Assembly: GCA_023386155.1 (NCBI GenBank) | Contig: JAEWKH010000007.1 | Span: forward strand, 1-22,969 | Direction of reading: 5' to 3' | Source of the DNA: Pseudomonadota bacterium | GTDB lineage: Bacteria > Pseudomonadota > Alphaproteobacteria > Rhizobiales > Beijerinckiaceae | DNA: 22,969 nt | In this document: one piece after another, positions 15,201-22,858 of the stretch | Position numbering within the stretch: position 1 is the stretch's first letter | Layout: each line of letters opens with the position of its first letter | Translations under genes and position numbers: made by a program | Notes under the pieces: generated by a model | The model's database searches: none | What the model was told of the DNA's origin: nothing | Seen by the model: the letters and a program-made list of their open reading frames with translations, nothing else

Positions 15201-16931
15201 TCAGGCGGCTTTGTTTTCGCCGCGGATGCGGTCGAGGGTCGGAACGAGCGACAGCAGTTCCTTCGTGTAGGGATGCTGCGGCTTGTCGAAGAGAGTTTCG
15301 GAATCGGCCTGCTCGAGAAGCCGTCCCTGTCGCATCACTGCCACGCGGTCACACATCTGCCGCACCACGGCGAGGTCGTGGCTGATGAGCAGGAGGGTCA
15401 GGCCGGTGGCATCGCGCAAATCCTTCAGCAGGTTCAGGATCTGAGCCTGCACCGACACGTCCAGGGACGAAGTCGGCTCGTCGCAGACGATCAGCTTGGG
15501 TCGTGCGCCAAGAGCGCGCGCGATCGAAAGGCGCTGCCTCTGACCGCCTGAGAATGCGTGCGGGAAGCGCTGGGAGGCATCCGCGTCAAGGCCGACGGCT
15601 TCGATGAGGCGGGTGACGTCGTTCTCAGCCTCGGCGCGGGAGGCGGCAAGGCGGTAGAACAGGATCGGCTCTGACAGGATCGAGCCGATGCGCATACGGC
15701 TGTTGAGGGAGGAGTAGGGATCCTGGAAGATCATCTGGATCGCCTGGCGCAGGGGCCCGACTCGGCGGGTCGCGCCTTCGCCGGCAATGCTCTGACCACG
15801 GTAGAGCACGCGGCCTGCCGAGGGCCGCACGAGACCTGACACCACGTTGGCGATGGTGGTCTTGCCGCAGCCGGATTCTCCGACGAGCCCGAACACCTCG
15901 CCGCTCCTGAGAGAGAAGGAGACATCGTCAACCGCGCGGAAGCGATGGCCTGCCGAGCCCGGAAGCCAGCCGCCGGTGGTATAGTCGACGCACAGGTTCT
16001 CGACCGAGAGGATGGGAGCTTCGTCGGCAATGGCCTCCGAGCGTTCGGCCTTCGCGCGCAGTTCCGCACGGGCGCTCTCCGCACGCCCCTTCCCCTCGTC
16101 GCCGAGGACCGGGAAGCGGTCGAGGCGCTGGTCGATGCGCGGGACGGCGCCGATCAGCGCTCTGGCATAGGACGCCTTGGGGCGGCGCAAAACCTCTTCC
16201 GTCGTTCCGGTCTCGACCACCTTGCCCCGATGCATGATGGTGACATGGTCGGCGATCTGGGCGACGACGCCCATGTTGTGCGTGACGAGAAGGATGCCGA
16301 TGCCGCGGCTGTCGGCCAGGTCGCGCAGGAGCTTGAGGATCTGCGCCTGCACCGAGACGTCGAGCGCCGTCGTCGGCTCGTCTGCGACCACGAGCTTCGG
16401 ATTGCAGGACAAGGCGGCGGCAATCACGACGCGCTGGCGCTGGCCGCCGGACAACTGGTGAGGATAGGCCTTGAGGCGTCGCTTCGGCTCGGGGATTCCC
16501 ACGGACTCGAGGAGTTCCAGCGCACGCGACCGCGCAGCTTCCTTGTCCAGCTTGAGGTGAAAGCGCATCGCTTCCGTGAGCTGGCTCTCTACCGTGAAGA
16601 GCGGATTCAGGCTCGTCATCGGGTCCTGGAAGACGGCCCCGACATCGCGGCCGAGCACGATGCCGGTCGCCGAACCCTTGGCTGCGTCGAATTTCCTGCC
16701 GTCGATATGGATGCTGCCAGCGGCAATGCGTCCGGGCTTTTCGAGAAGCCCCATCACAGTGTTGCCGATGGTCGTCTTGCCGGCGCCGGATTCCCCCACC
16801 AGCGCATGGATCTCGCCGGGGCGGATAACGAGGGACGCGTTATCGACGGCCGTGAAAACGCTGCCATTGGCGAGGGGATATTCGACCCGCAGGCTGTCGA
16901 TGGCGAGAACGGGAGCGGATTGCGCTTTCAT
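15201..16931 (-). CDS. Dipeptide-type ABC transporter, fused double ATP-binding protein
   Basis: A 576-residue fusion of two Dpp/Opp-type nucleotide-binding domains (DppD-DppF or GsiA-like architecture). First half: Walker A GESGAGKTT (46-54), Q-loop FQDPMTSLNPL, signature SGGQRQR (161-167), Walker B VVADEP. Second half: GESGCGKTT (351-359), FQDPYSSLNSR, SGGQRQR (461-467), IVCDEP. A charged Ala/Glu/Arg linker (about 280-303) joins them. Both sites look catalytically complete. The start ATG at 16931 overlaps the preceding permease stop (ATGA), indicating coupled translation; the frame is open further upstream but that part only shadows the permease gene. It energises the permease pair encoded upstream. 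Confidence 0.93.
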   Translation of the reverse strand: MKAQSAPVLAIDSLRVEYPLANGSVFTAVDNASLVIRPGEIHALVGESGAGKTTIGNTVMGLLEKPGRIAAGSIHIDGRKFDAAKGSATGIVLGRDVGAVFQDPMTSLNPLFTVESQLTEAMRFHLKLDKEAARSRALELLESVGIPEPKRRLKAYPHQLSGGQRQRVVIAAALSCNPKLVVADEPTTALDVSVQAQILKLLRDLADSRGIGILLVTHNMGVVAQIADHVTIMHRGKVVETGTTEEVLRRPKASYARALIGAVPRIDQRLDRFPVLGDEGKGRAESARAELRAKAERSEAIADEAPILSVENLCVDYTTGGWLPGSAGHRFRAVDDVSFSLRSGEVFGLVGESGCGKTTIANVVSGLVRPSAGRVLYRGQSIAGEGATRRVGPLRQAIQMIFQDPYSSLNSRMRIGSILSEPILFYRLAASRAEAENDVTRLIEAVGLDADASQRFPHAFSGGQRQRLSIARALGARPKLIVCDEPTSSLDVSVQAQILNLLKDLRDATGLTLLLISHDLAVVRQMCDRVAVMRQGRLLEQADSETLFDKPQHPYTKELLSLVPTLDRIRGENKAA

Positions 16932-17842
16932 CGTTTCACCCTCAGCTTGGGATTGAAGCGATCGCGGAGCCAGTCGCCGACGATGTTGACGGCCAGGACG
17001 AGGATCACGAGGGCAAGGGCCGGGAAGAGAGCGATCCACCAGATTCCCGAGAAGACGAACTCGTTGCCGATCCGGATGAGCGTACCGAGAGAGGGATAGG
17101 TGGGGGGCATCCCAACCCCGAGGAAGGACAGGGTCGCCTCGGTGAGCACTGCTGCCGCCAGATTGATAGTGGAAATAACGAGGACGGGGCTCATCACGTT
17201 CGGCAGGATATGCCGTAGCATGATCCGCCGAGGCGGCAACCCGATGACTTTGGCCGCCCGGACATAATCCTTGGCCGTCTCGACCATGGTAGCGGCTCGT
17301 ACGGTTCGGGCATATTGCACCCATTCATGGATGGCGATGGCGCAGATCAGGATGATCGGCGCCCATTCCGCCGTTGCCGCTCCGGGAATGAGCGCCCGCG
17401 CGATGCCGCTCACCAAGAGTGCAAGCAAAATCGTGGGAAAGCTCAGGATCACATCGGCGACCCGCATGATCAGGGTATCGACCCTGCCGCCGAAATAGCC
17501 GGCGAGCAGGCCCAGAGCGACGCCTAGGGTGGCTGCGAGCAGGACCGCGCCGCCGCCGATGGCGATGGACACGCGCGCACCGTAGAGCATGGCCGAGAGC
17601 AGGTCGCGGCCCTGATTGTCCGTGCCTAGGAGAAAGCGTGGATCGCCATCGGCCGTGAAGGCGGGCGGCAGCTCGGCGTTGATGAGTTCGAACGACGTGA
17701 GGTCCGTCGGATCGTAAGGTGCGATCCAGGAAGCGAGCAGCGCGCAGGCCACAAGGATCACAGCCAGGGTTCCAGCGACGATCACCGAGAGTGGGGCGCC
17801 CAGCCGCATGAACAGGCCAGGAGTGGGAGCGAGCGTTTTCAT
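16928..17842 (-). CDS. Dipeptide-type ABC transporter permease (DppC-like)
   Basis: A 304-residue permease of the OppC/DppC branch. Seen: an N-terminal transmembrane helix (about 17-40), a periplasmic loop with WIAPYDPTDL and FLLGTDNQGRDLLSAMLYGARVS (family signature), then about five more helices with the coupling loop KDYVRAAKVIGLPPRRIMLRHILPN. The GLPPRRI version of the EAA loop is normal. The start ATG overlaps the stop of the DppB-like gene (ATGA at 17842-17839), and its own stop overlaps the ATPase start, so the two permeases and ATPase form one tightly coupled translational unit. It pairs with the DppB-like protein to make a heterodimeric channel. Confidence 0.93.
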   Translation of the reverse strand: MKTLAPTPGLFMRLGAPLSVIVAGTLAVILVACALLASWIAPYDPTDLTSFELINAELPPAFTADGDPRFLLGTDNQGRDLLSAMLYGARVSIAIGGGAVLLAATLGVALGLLAGYFGGRVDTLIMRVADVILSFPTILLALLVSGIARALIPGAATAEWAPIILICAIAIHEWVQYARTVRAATMVETAKDYVRAAKVIGLPPRRIMLRHILPNVMSPVLVISTINLAAAVLTEATLSFLGVGMPPTYPSLGTLIRIGNEFVFSGIWWIALFPALALVILVLAVNIVGDWLRDRFNPKLRVKR

Positions 17843-18810
17843 GCGGACCTCGCGCGCAGGCGGGGGTCGACGACGGCATAGAGAATGTCGACGACGGTGT
17901 TGATAAGAACGAAGAGAAGGCCGACGAAGAGCAGATACGCCGCCATGACGGGAATATCGACGAAACTCACGGCCTGAATGAAGAGAAGCCCCATTCCTGG
18001 CCATTGAAAGACCGTCTCGGTTACGATCGCGAAGGCGATGAGCGAGCCGATCTGGAGGCCCGTGACCGTAATGACCGGCATGAGCGCGTTTCTCAAGGCG
18101 AGTCGGAAATGAATATAGCGGGTCGGCAATCCCCGGGCTTTGGCGAAGCGGATATAGTCGCTCGATAGAACATCGATCATCTCGGCCCTCACCAGCCGCA
18201 TGATGAGGGTGAGTTGGTAGAGAGCGAGCGTGATGCCGGGCAGGAGAAGCGATTTCAGGCCGCTGATCGTGAGAAAGCCCGTCGACCACCAGCCGAGATC
18301 GACGACTTGGCCACGTCCGAAGGAGGGCATCCATCCGAGCGACACGGAGAAGACCAGGATGAGTACGATGCCCGTCACGAAGGTCGGCGTCGAGATGCCA
18401 ACGAGAGAGAGGGCCTGCACAAGCCGTGCGGCGATGCCGTCCGGCTTGAGCGCGCACAGCACCCCGAGGGGAATACCGAGAGCGAGCGACAGGATCGTCG
18501 CAACGATCACGAGCTCCAGCGTTGCGGGAAGCCGTTCGGCGATCAGCTCCGTTACGGGACGCTGATTGCGGTAGCTGATACCCAGATCGCCACTGAGGGT
18601 GCGCGTCAGGAAGCGGCCGTATTGGACCACCAGAGGCTGATCGAGGCCGAGGGCGCGCCGGAGTTCCGCCTTCTCCTCCACGGAGGCGTTTTCGCGCGAC
18701 ATGGTCGCCACGGGGTCGCCGACATATCGGAACATCACGAACGACACGGCCGACACGACGAGCATGACAAGGGCGGCCTGGCCCAGCCGGGAGAGGAGGA
18801 CTTTGAACAT
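17839..18810 (-). CDS. Dipeptide-type ABC transporter permease (DppB-like)
   Basis: A 323-residue permease of the OppB/DppB branch. Seen: MFKVLLSRLGQAALVMLVVSAVSFVMF, positions 1-27, a typical first helix, the TRTLSGDLGISYRNQRPV periplasmic motif, and the coupling loop SSDYIRFAKARGLPTRYIHFRLALRNAL, with about six helices overall. ATG 18810 is preceded by GGGGAAA (18822-18816 on this strand); a TTG 27 bases upstream is less likely. A perfect 10-bp stem-loop sits directly before that ribosome site, separating it from the binding-protein gene. Its own stop overlaps the next permease start. Confidence 0.93.
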   Translation of the reverse strand: MFKVLLSRLGQAALVMLVVSAVSFVMFRYVGDPVATMSRENASVEEKAELRRALGLDQPLVVQYGRFLTRTLSGDLGISYRNQRPVTELIAERLPATLELVIVATILSLALGIPLGVLCALKPDGIAARLVQALSLVGISTPTFVTGIVLILVFSVSLGWMPSFGRGQVVDLGWWSTGFLTISGLKSLLLPGITLALYQLTLIMRLVRAEMIDVLSSDYIRFAKARGLPTRYIHFRLALRNALMPVITVTGLQIGSLIAFAIVTETVFQWPGMGLLFIQAVSFVDIPVMAAYLLFVGLLFVLINTVVDILYAVVDPRLRARSA

Positions 18811-18823
18811 GAGCGTTTCCCCG

Positions 18824-18850
18824 GCGGCTCGCCGCAATCGGGCGAGCCGC
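18824..18850 (-). other. Intercistronic stem-loop between binding protein and permease
   Basis: GCGGCTCGCC (18824-18833) and GGCGAGCCGC (18841-18850) form a perfect 10-bp stem with a 7-base loop. It lies in the 58-base gap after the family 5 binding-protein stop and directly abuts the permease Shine-Dalgarno. There is no T-run. Function in mRNA stability or differential expression is inferred. Confidence 0.7.
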
Positions 18851-18868
18851 TCGTCTCCTGCTGCGGGT

Positions 18869-20437
18869 TTACTTGACGGTGGCGAACCACAGGCGGACGT
18901 ACTCGTCCGGGAACTGGGGAACCTCGACGCCGTCGCGGACAGCCCAGGCTACGGGCTGCTGATGGAGCGGAATGTAGGCGACTGTATCTCGCGCGACCTT
19001 GAGCGCTTCGGCCAGCATGTCGCGACGCTTGGCTTCATCGAGCTCGACGGCAGCCTTGCGGGTCAGCTCCTCGATCTTGGGGTTGCTGTAGGTGCCCGCA
19101 TTTGAGCCGCCATAGCCGTCCTTCTGCTCCGTGAGCAGGGATGAGAGCACGCTGAACCCATCCATTGGCGGCAGGGTAGCCCAGCCGACCATGGACACGT
19201 CGAACTCACCCCGGTCCTGGCGCGGGAAGTAGGTCGCCCGGGACTCGGTCTGAAGTTCTGCCTGGATGCCGACTTTCGCCCACATGGACGCAATGGCGAC
19301 GCAGGTCTGCTCGTCGTTGATGTAGCGATCGTTCGGGCAGTTCAGCTTGGTCTTGAAGCCGTTCGGATAGCCGGCCTCCGCGAGGAGCTGTTTCGCCTTG
19401 CTCTGGTCATAGGCGAGCGGTGCATCGTTGTCCTTCGCATAGCCTGGCACGGGCGGGGCGACGAGGGTGCCGGTATTGCGCGACTTGTCGCGCATCACGC
19501 GCTTCTTGATCGTGTCGAGGTCGATGGCATGCCACATGGCCTGACGCACCTTGACGTCGAGCAGCGGGTTCTTCTGTCCGGGCATCGCCTTCAGTTCGGG
19601 ACGGAAATTGAGCGAAAGCATGATCAGGCGCAGGGACGGCTCCTCGATGACCTTGAATCCCTGGGACGACGAGATGCGCTGGAGGTCCTGGAGAGGTGCC
19701 GGTGCGATGAGGTCCAGCTCGCCCGACAGCAGCGCGGCAACGCGGGTGGCATCCGACTTCACCGGCTTGAACTCGATGCGGGTGAGGTTGTGCTGGGGCT
19801 TGTCCCACCAGTCGGGATTGACCACGAAGGTCGTGCCGGCATCGGGCTTGTAGGACTCGACCTTGAAGGGCCCCGTCCCTATGGCGGTGGTCGATGCCGC
19901 GGTGGTAACGCCGGTTGCGATGTTGCCAGGCTTCAGGGCGCCGTTGGCCTCCATCCACTCCTTGTCGAGGATGTAGATACCCGCGAGGTCGTTGAGGAGG
20001 AGCGGGTAGGGGCCGTTGGTGACGATATCGACCGTGAAGTCGTCGACCTTCTCCGCCTTTACCACGGTCGCGAGATTGCCGCGGGCCCGGGCGCCGGGAT
20101 CGAGAATGCGGCTGATCGAGGCGACCACGTCGTCGGCCGTGAAGGGATTGCCATTATGGAACTTCACGTCCCGGCGCAGCTCGAAGCGCCAGGTATCGGG
20201 CTTCACCGTCTTCCAGCTCACCGCCAGCGCAGGCTCCAGCTCGAGGGTCCGGCTGCGACGCACCAGCGGGTCGAAGACATGGTGCAGCATGCTCGTCGTG
20301 AAGCTTTCCGTATGCGCATACGGATCGAGCGTCGTGATGTCGGTAGGCGAGGCCCACCTCAGTGTCTTGGCATCGGCCGACATCCCGACAAGGGCACTGG
20401 CGGCAACGGTCAGGCTGGCGGCAAGTTTGGCTCTCAT
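18869..20437 (-). CDS. ABC transporter substrate-binding protein, family 5 (Dpp/Opp type)
   Basis: A 522-residue periplasmic binding protein. Seen: a Sec signal peptide (MRAKLAASLTVAASALVGM, cleavage likely after ADA near residue 23), then LRWASPTDITTLDPYAHTESF at the start of the mature protein, DVKFHNGNPFTADDVVASISRIL (the family signature) around 105-130, and VRQAMWHAIDLDTIKK around 300-315. All are characteristic of SBP_bac_5 proteins. ATG 20437 has GGAGG six bases upstream; the frame is open 41 codons further but lacks a ribosome site there. It is the first gene of module 3, with two TTGNATACAA motifs just upstream. Family members bind peptides, nickel, glutathione, opines and others; the amidohydrolases here suggest a small amide or heterocycle (inference). 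Confidence 0.93.
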   Translation of the reverse strand: MRAKLAASLTVAASALVGMSADAKTLRWASPTDITTLDPYAHTESFTTSMLHHVFDPLVRRSRTLELEPALAVSWKTVKPDTWRFELRRDVKFHNGNPFTADDVVASISRILDPGARARGNLATVVKAEKVDDFTVDIVTNGPYPLLLNDLAGIYILDKEWMEANGALKPGNIATGVTTAASTTAIGTGPFKVESYKPDAGTTFVVNPDWWDKPQHNLTRIEFKPVKSDATRVAALLSGELDLIAPAPLQDLQRISSSQGFKVIEEPSLRLIMLSLNFRPELKAMPGQKNPLLDVKVRQAMWHAIDLDTIKKRVMRDKSRNTGTLVAPPVPGYAKDNDAPLAYDQSKAKQLLAEAGYPNGFKTKLNCPNDRYINDEQTCVAIASMWAKVGIQAELQTESRATYFPRQDRGEFDVSMVGWATLPPMDGFSVLSSLLTEQKDGYGGSNAGTYSNPKIEELTRKAAVELDEAKRRDMLAEALKVARDTVAYIPLHQQPVAWAVRDGVEVPQFPDEYVRLWFATVK

Positions 20438-20471
20438 CGTGACCTCCACAATCCTCTGGAATGGATCTTTA

Positions 20472-20503
20472 TTGGATACAATACGATAAAAACTTGCATA
20501 CAA
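20472..20503. promoter_or_regulatory. Candidate operators, two TTGNATACAA boxes upstream of the binding-protein gene
   Basis: TTGGATACAA (20472-20481) and TTGCATACAA (20494-20503) are two near-palindromic boxes with starts 22 bases apart, about two helical turns, in an AT-rich stretch 35-66 bases before the binding-protein ATG. They match the perfect palindrome found upstream of the regulator gene. Likely sites for the neighbouring GntR regulator. The rest of the 204-base gap (20438-20641) shows only weak GC-rich repeats near 20572-20587, with no clear terminator for the regulator gene. Confidence 0.6.
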
Positions 20504-20641
20504 AATTTGGAGCGTCAATTCCGCCCTTGACCGAAATTTCATTGTCACTGGGCAAAGCATAGGCGGCCGGAGCGCCGATGCGGGCGCCCGGGAGAGAGTC
20601 TCGATTCTGAAGGCTGGTGCGACGGAGGCCGAATCGGGCCG

Positions 20642-21349
20642 TCAGGAGGCGTAGCGGTCCAGGATGGACCGGATATCGCGATGCTTGTCAGAGGTGGAGG
20701 ACAGGAGGGCCCTGTCCGCCACTGCCTTGAGGTGGTGATCCATCGCGTCGATGGCCGCTCGGCTGTCCCCCTCTCGCAGGGCATCGATGATCTGCTGGTG
20801 CTCATTTATCGAGCAGTCGGAGGAGTGGGGCCGGCTATACAGCGCGAGGATCAGCGAGCTGCGGGAAACCACCTCGTCGACATACCGTGCGAGAACCTTG
20901 TTGCCGGAGAGGGAGGCCAGGAGAATATGGAATTCTCCTGCCAGACGGATGGCGGCGGGGCCGTCATGAAGGTTGGCATTGGTCTCCAATCCGACGTGCC
21001 GCTGGAGGCTCCCGATATCCTCCTCGGTGACTTTTTCTGCAAGCCTGGCAATGACTTGACGCTCCAGGCACATTCGCGTCTCGAAAACGTCCTGCGCTTC
21101 CGACAGGCTCGGTTGCGCGATGGTCGCACCCTTGTTCGGCTGCATGTCGACGAGGCCCTCGGCATGCAGGCGCGCAAGAACGGTCCTGACGATCGTCCGG
21201 CTGACGCCGAACCGATCGCCGATCACATCCTCGGTGAGCTTGTCTCCCGGCATCAGGGCCTGCTCGATGATCGCGCGGCGAAGCCCCGCGTAAACGAAGT
21301 CGCTCCGGCTGCCGGGGGCTGGCTTGGGCTTTCTGACGGGAGGGCTCAT
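20642..21349 (-). CDS. GntR family transcriptional regulator (FCD domain)
   Basis: A 235-residue regulator. Seen: a winged helix (about 16-80) with the conserved MPGDKLTEDVIGDRFGVSR segment and the recognition helix SRTIVRTVLARLHAEGLV, then a helical FCD effector domain containing H141 (GEFHILLA), H184 (NEHQQII) and H205/H206. The Asp ligand often found four residues before the first His is Ala137 here, so the metal site may be altered. It is transcribed in the same direction as the module 3 operon, 204 bases upstream of it, and divergently from the cytosine-deaminase-like gene. TTGNATACAA motifs occur in both flanking gaps, so it probably controls both units. The Shine-Dalgarno before ATG 21349 is weak. 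Confidence 0.92.
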   Translation of the reverse strand: MSPPVRKPKPAPGSRSDFVYAGLRRAIIEQALMPGDKLTEDVIGDRFGVSRTIVRTVLARLHAEGLVDMQPNKGATIAQPSLSEAQDVFETRMCLERQVIARLAEKVTEEDIGSLQRHVGLETNANLHDGPAAIRLAGEFHILLASLSGNKVLARYVDEVVSRSSLILALYSRPHSSDCSINEHQQIIDALREGDSRAAIDAMDHHLKAVADRALLSSTSDKHRDIRSILDRYAS

Positions 21350-21427
21350 CGGTTCTTACCAATGGGTTCAGGAGGGCGAACTATGTTCCACAAAACGAGT
21401 GGTTCAGGAAAGCGAAATTCACTGGCA

Positions 21428-21453
21428 ATTTGTATGCGTAATTGTATACAAAT
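21428..21453. promoter_or_regulatory. Candidate GntR operator between regulator and divergent amidohydrolase
   Basis: ATTTGTAT (21428-21435) and ATACAAAT (21446-21453) form a perfect 8-bp inverted repeat. Inside it is the perfect 10-bp palindrome TTGTATACAA (21442-21451), with an imperfect copy, TTGTATGCGT, 12 bases earlier (21430-21439). It lies in the 170-base gap between divergent genes and shares its sequence with the boxes at 20472-20503. This AT-rich patch probably overlaps one or both promoters. Confidence 0.65.
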
Positions 21454-21519
21454 AAATGGGAACGGCAATACATTCCGATGGCATTGCCCCGGTTCGGGAC
21501 CTGAAAAGGGAGGATACTC

Positions 21520-22710
21520 GTGAACGATCTGGTGATCCGCAATGTGCGCCCGATGGGTGGAGAAGCGACGTCGATTGCAATCCGCGGCGGGCGGATCTCA
21601 GGCTATGGCGAGGATGTCCAGGACAGCCAGGAAAGCCTGGATGGCGGTGGGGCCATCCTGATTCCCGGTCTCGTCGAAGCCCATACCCATATGGACAAGA
21701 CCCTCCTCGGCATGGGCTGGTACCGCAACGAGGTGGGGCCGCGCCTCATCGACAAGATCGAGAACGAGCGGATGCAGCGGCGCGTGCTCGGTATCGATCC
21801 TGCCCGCCAATCCGCTCGGCAGGCCGTGCTCGCCGCCTCCCTCGGCACGACCCACATCCGGACCCATGTGGATGTGGACACGGAAGTAGGCGTCGCCGGC
21901 ATCGAGGGCGTTCTCGAAACCCGGGAGCGCTATCGGGACATGGTCGATATTGAACTTGTCGCCTTCCCGCAGAGCGGCATGCTCATCCGACCCGGCACCG
22001 TCGACCTGATGGAAAGGGCGCTTCAGCTCGGCGCCCAGGTCGTCGGGGGGCTCGATCCTGCCGGGATCGATCGCGATCCGAAGGGCCATCTCGATGTCGT
22101 GTTCGGCCTCGCGGAAAAGTATGGCGTTCCGGTCGACATCCACCTCCATGAGCCTGCCGAACTGGGGGCGTTCTCCATGGAGCTCATCATCGAGCGCACG
22201 AAGGCTCTGGGTCTCCAGGGCCAAGTCACGATCAGCCATGCGTTCTGCCTCGGCATGACCGATCAGGATTACGTCGCCGCGCTGATCGACGCCCTGGCTC
22301 AAGCGCGGATTCACATTTTGACGACGGCGCCGGCCTCGAGGCCCGCACCTGCCGTCAAGCGGCTGATGGAGGCAGGGATCGTCGTGGCGGCAGGCTCCGA
22401 CGGGGTGCGCGACACTTGGGGGCCCTACAACAACCCCGACATGCTGGAACGGGCCGTGCTCGTCGGCTTGCGCAACAACCTGCGTCGCGACGATGAGGTC
22501 GCCCTGGCTCTCGACACCTGCACCTACGGCGGCGCGCGGATGATGGGCCTCGATGGCTATGGCCTGGAACCCGGCAGCAGGGCGGACCTCGTTTTACTCG
22601 ACGGTGAAACCTTGGCCGAGGCCGTCGTGGAGCGCCGTCCGCGCCGATTGGTGATCAAGGGCGGTAAGGTAATCGCTCGCGATGGCCGCGCGCTAATCGC
22701 CGCGCCTTAA
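21520..22710 (+). CDS. Amidohydrolase, cytosine deaminase-like
   Basis: A 396-residue metal-dependent hydrolase resembling CodA-type deaminases. Seen: HTH at H55/H57 (VEAHTHMDKT), TTHIRTHVDVD (110-120), which mirrors the RTHVDVS segment of CodA, the intact H-x-x-E as H208-L-H-E211, H240 in ISHAF, and the metal Asp294 in GSDGVRDTWGPY. All mononuclear-site residues needed for deamination are present. Start GTG 21520 has an excellent ribosome site (AAGGGAGG). It is divergent from the GntR regulator with the operator palindrome between, and so is probably co-regulated with the transporter operon. Likely substrates are aminated N-heterocycles (cytosine, isocytosine, triazine or creatinine-like); which one is not resolvable. 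Confidence 0.88.
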   Translation: MNDLVIRNVRPMGGEATSIAIRGGRISGYGEDVQDSQESLDGGGAILIPGLVEAHTHMDKTLLGMGWYRNEVGPRLIDKIENERMQRRVLGIDPARQSARQAVLAASLGTTHIRTHVDVDTEVGVAGIEGVLETRERYRDMVDIELVAFPQSGMLIRPGTVDLMERALQLGAQVVGGLDPAGIDRDPKGHLDVVFGLAEKYGVPVDIHLHEPAELGAFSMELIIERTKALGLQGQVTISHAFCLGMTDQDYVAALIDALAQARIHILTTAPASRPAPAVKRLMEAGIVVAAGSDGVRDTWGPYNNPDMLERAVLVGLRNNLRRDDEVALALDTCTYGGARMMGLDGYGLEPGSRADLVLLDGETLAEAVVERRPRRLVIKGGKVIARDGRALIAAP

Positions 22711-22842
22711 ATCTCTTCGGCGATCCTAAGCGAACTCGTCGCTCGGCTTTAATGATGAAGGTGTCCTTGTGGCAGATGTCGTTGAAAAAGTCGGCCTTCA
22801 GATTGATTGGGCAGCGACGAAACTTCTTTGCTGAGGTCGGGA
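22711..22842. other. Non-coding stretch between amidohydrolase and transposase end
   Basis: No gene is recognised. Composition drops in GC compared with the neighbouring genes, and the stretch probably includes the downstream end of the insertion sequence. I could not identify the terminal inverted repeat or a target-site duplication, because the other IS end is outside the window. Confidence 0.4.
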
Positions 22843-22858
22843 CTAGGTGTTTAGTCCC
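22839..22858. repeat. Inverted repeat spanning the transposase stop codon
   Basis: GGGACTA (22839-22845) and TAGTCCC (22852-22858) form a perfect 7-bp repeat with a 6-base spacer, embedding the TAG stop of the transposase. It may be a transcription-ending or protective hairpin of the IS rather than its transposition end. Confidence 0.5.

Noticed and set aside
19529..20530. Plus-strand open frame (333 codons) antisense to the family 5 binding protein
   Set aside because: It shadows a gene with a signal peptide and family signature; the predicted protein is His/Arg/Gly-rich without structure.
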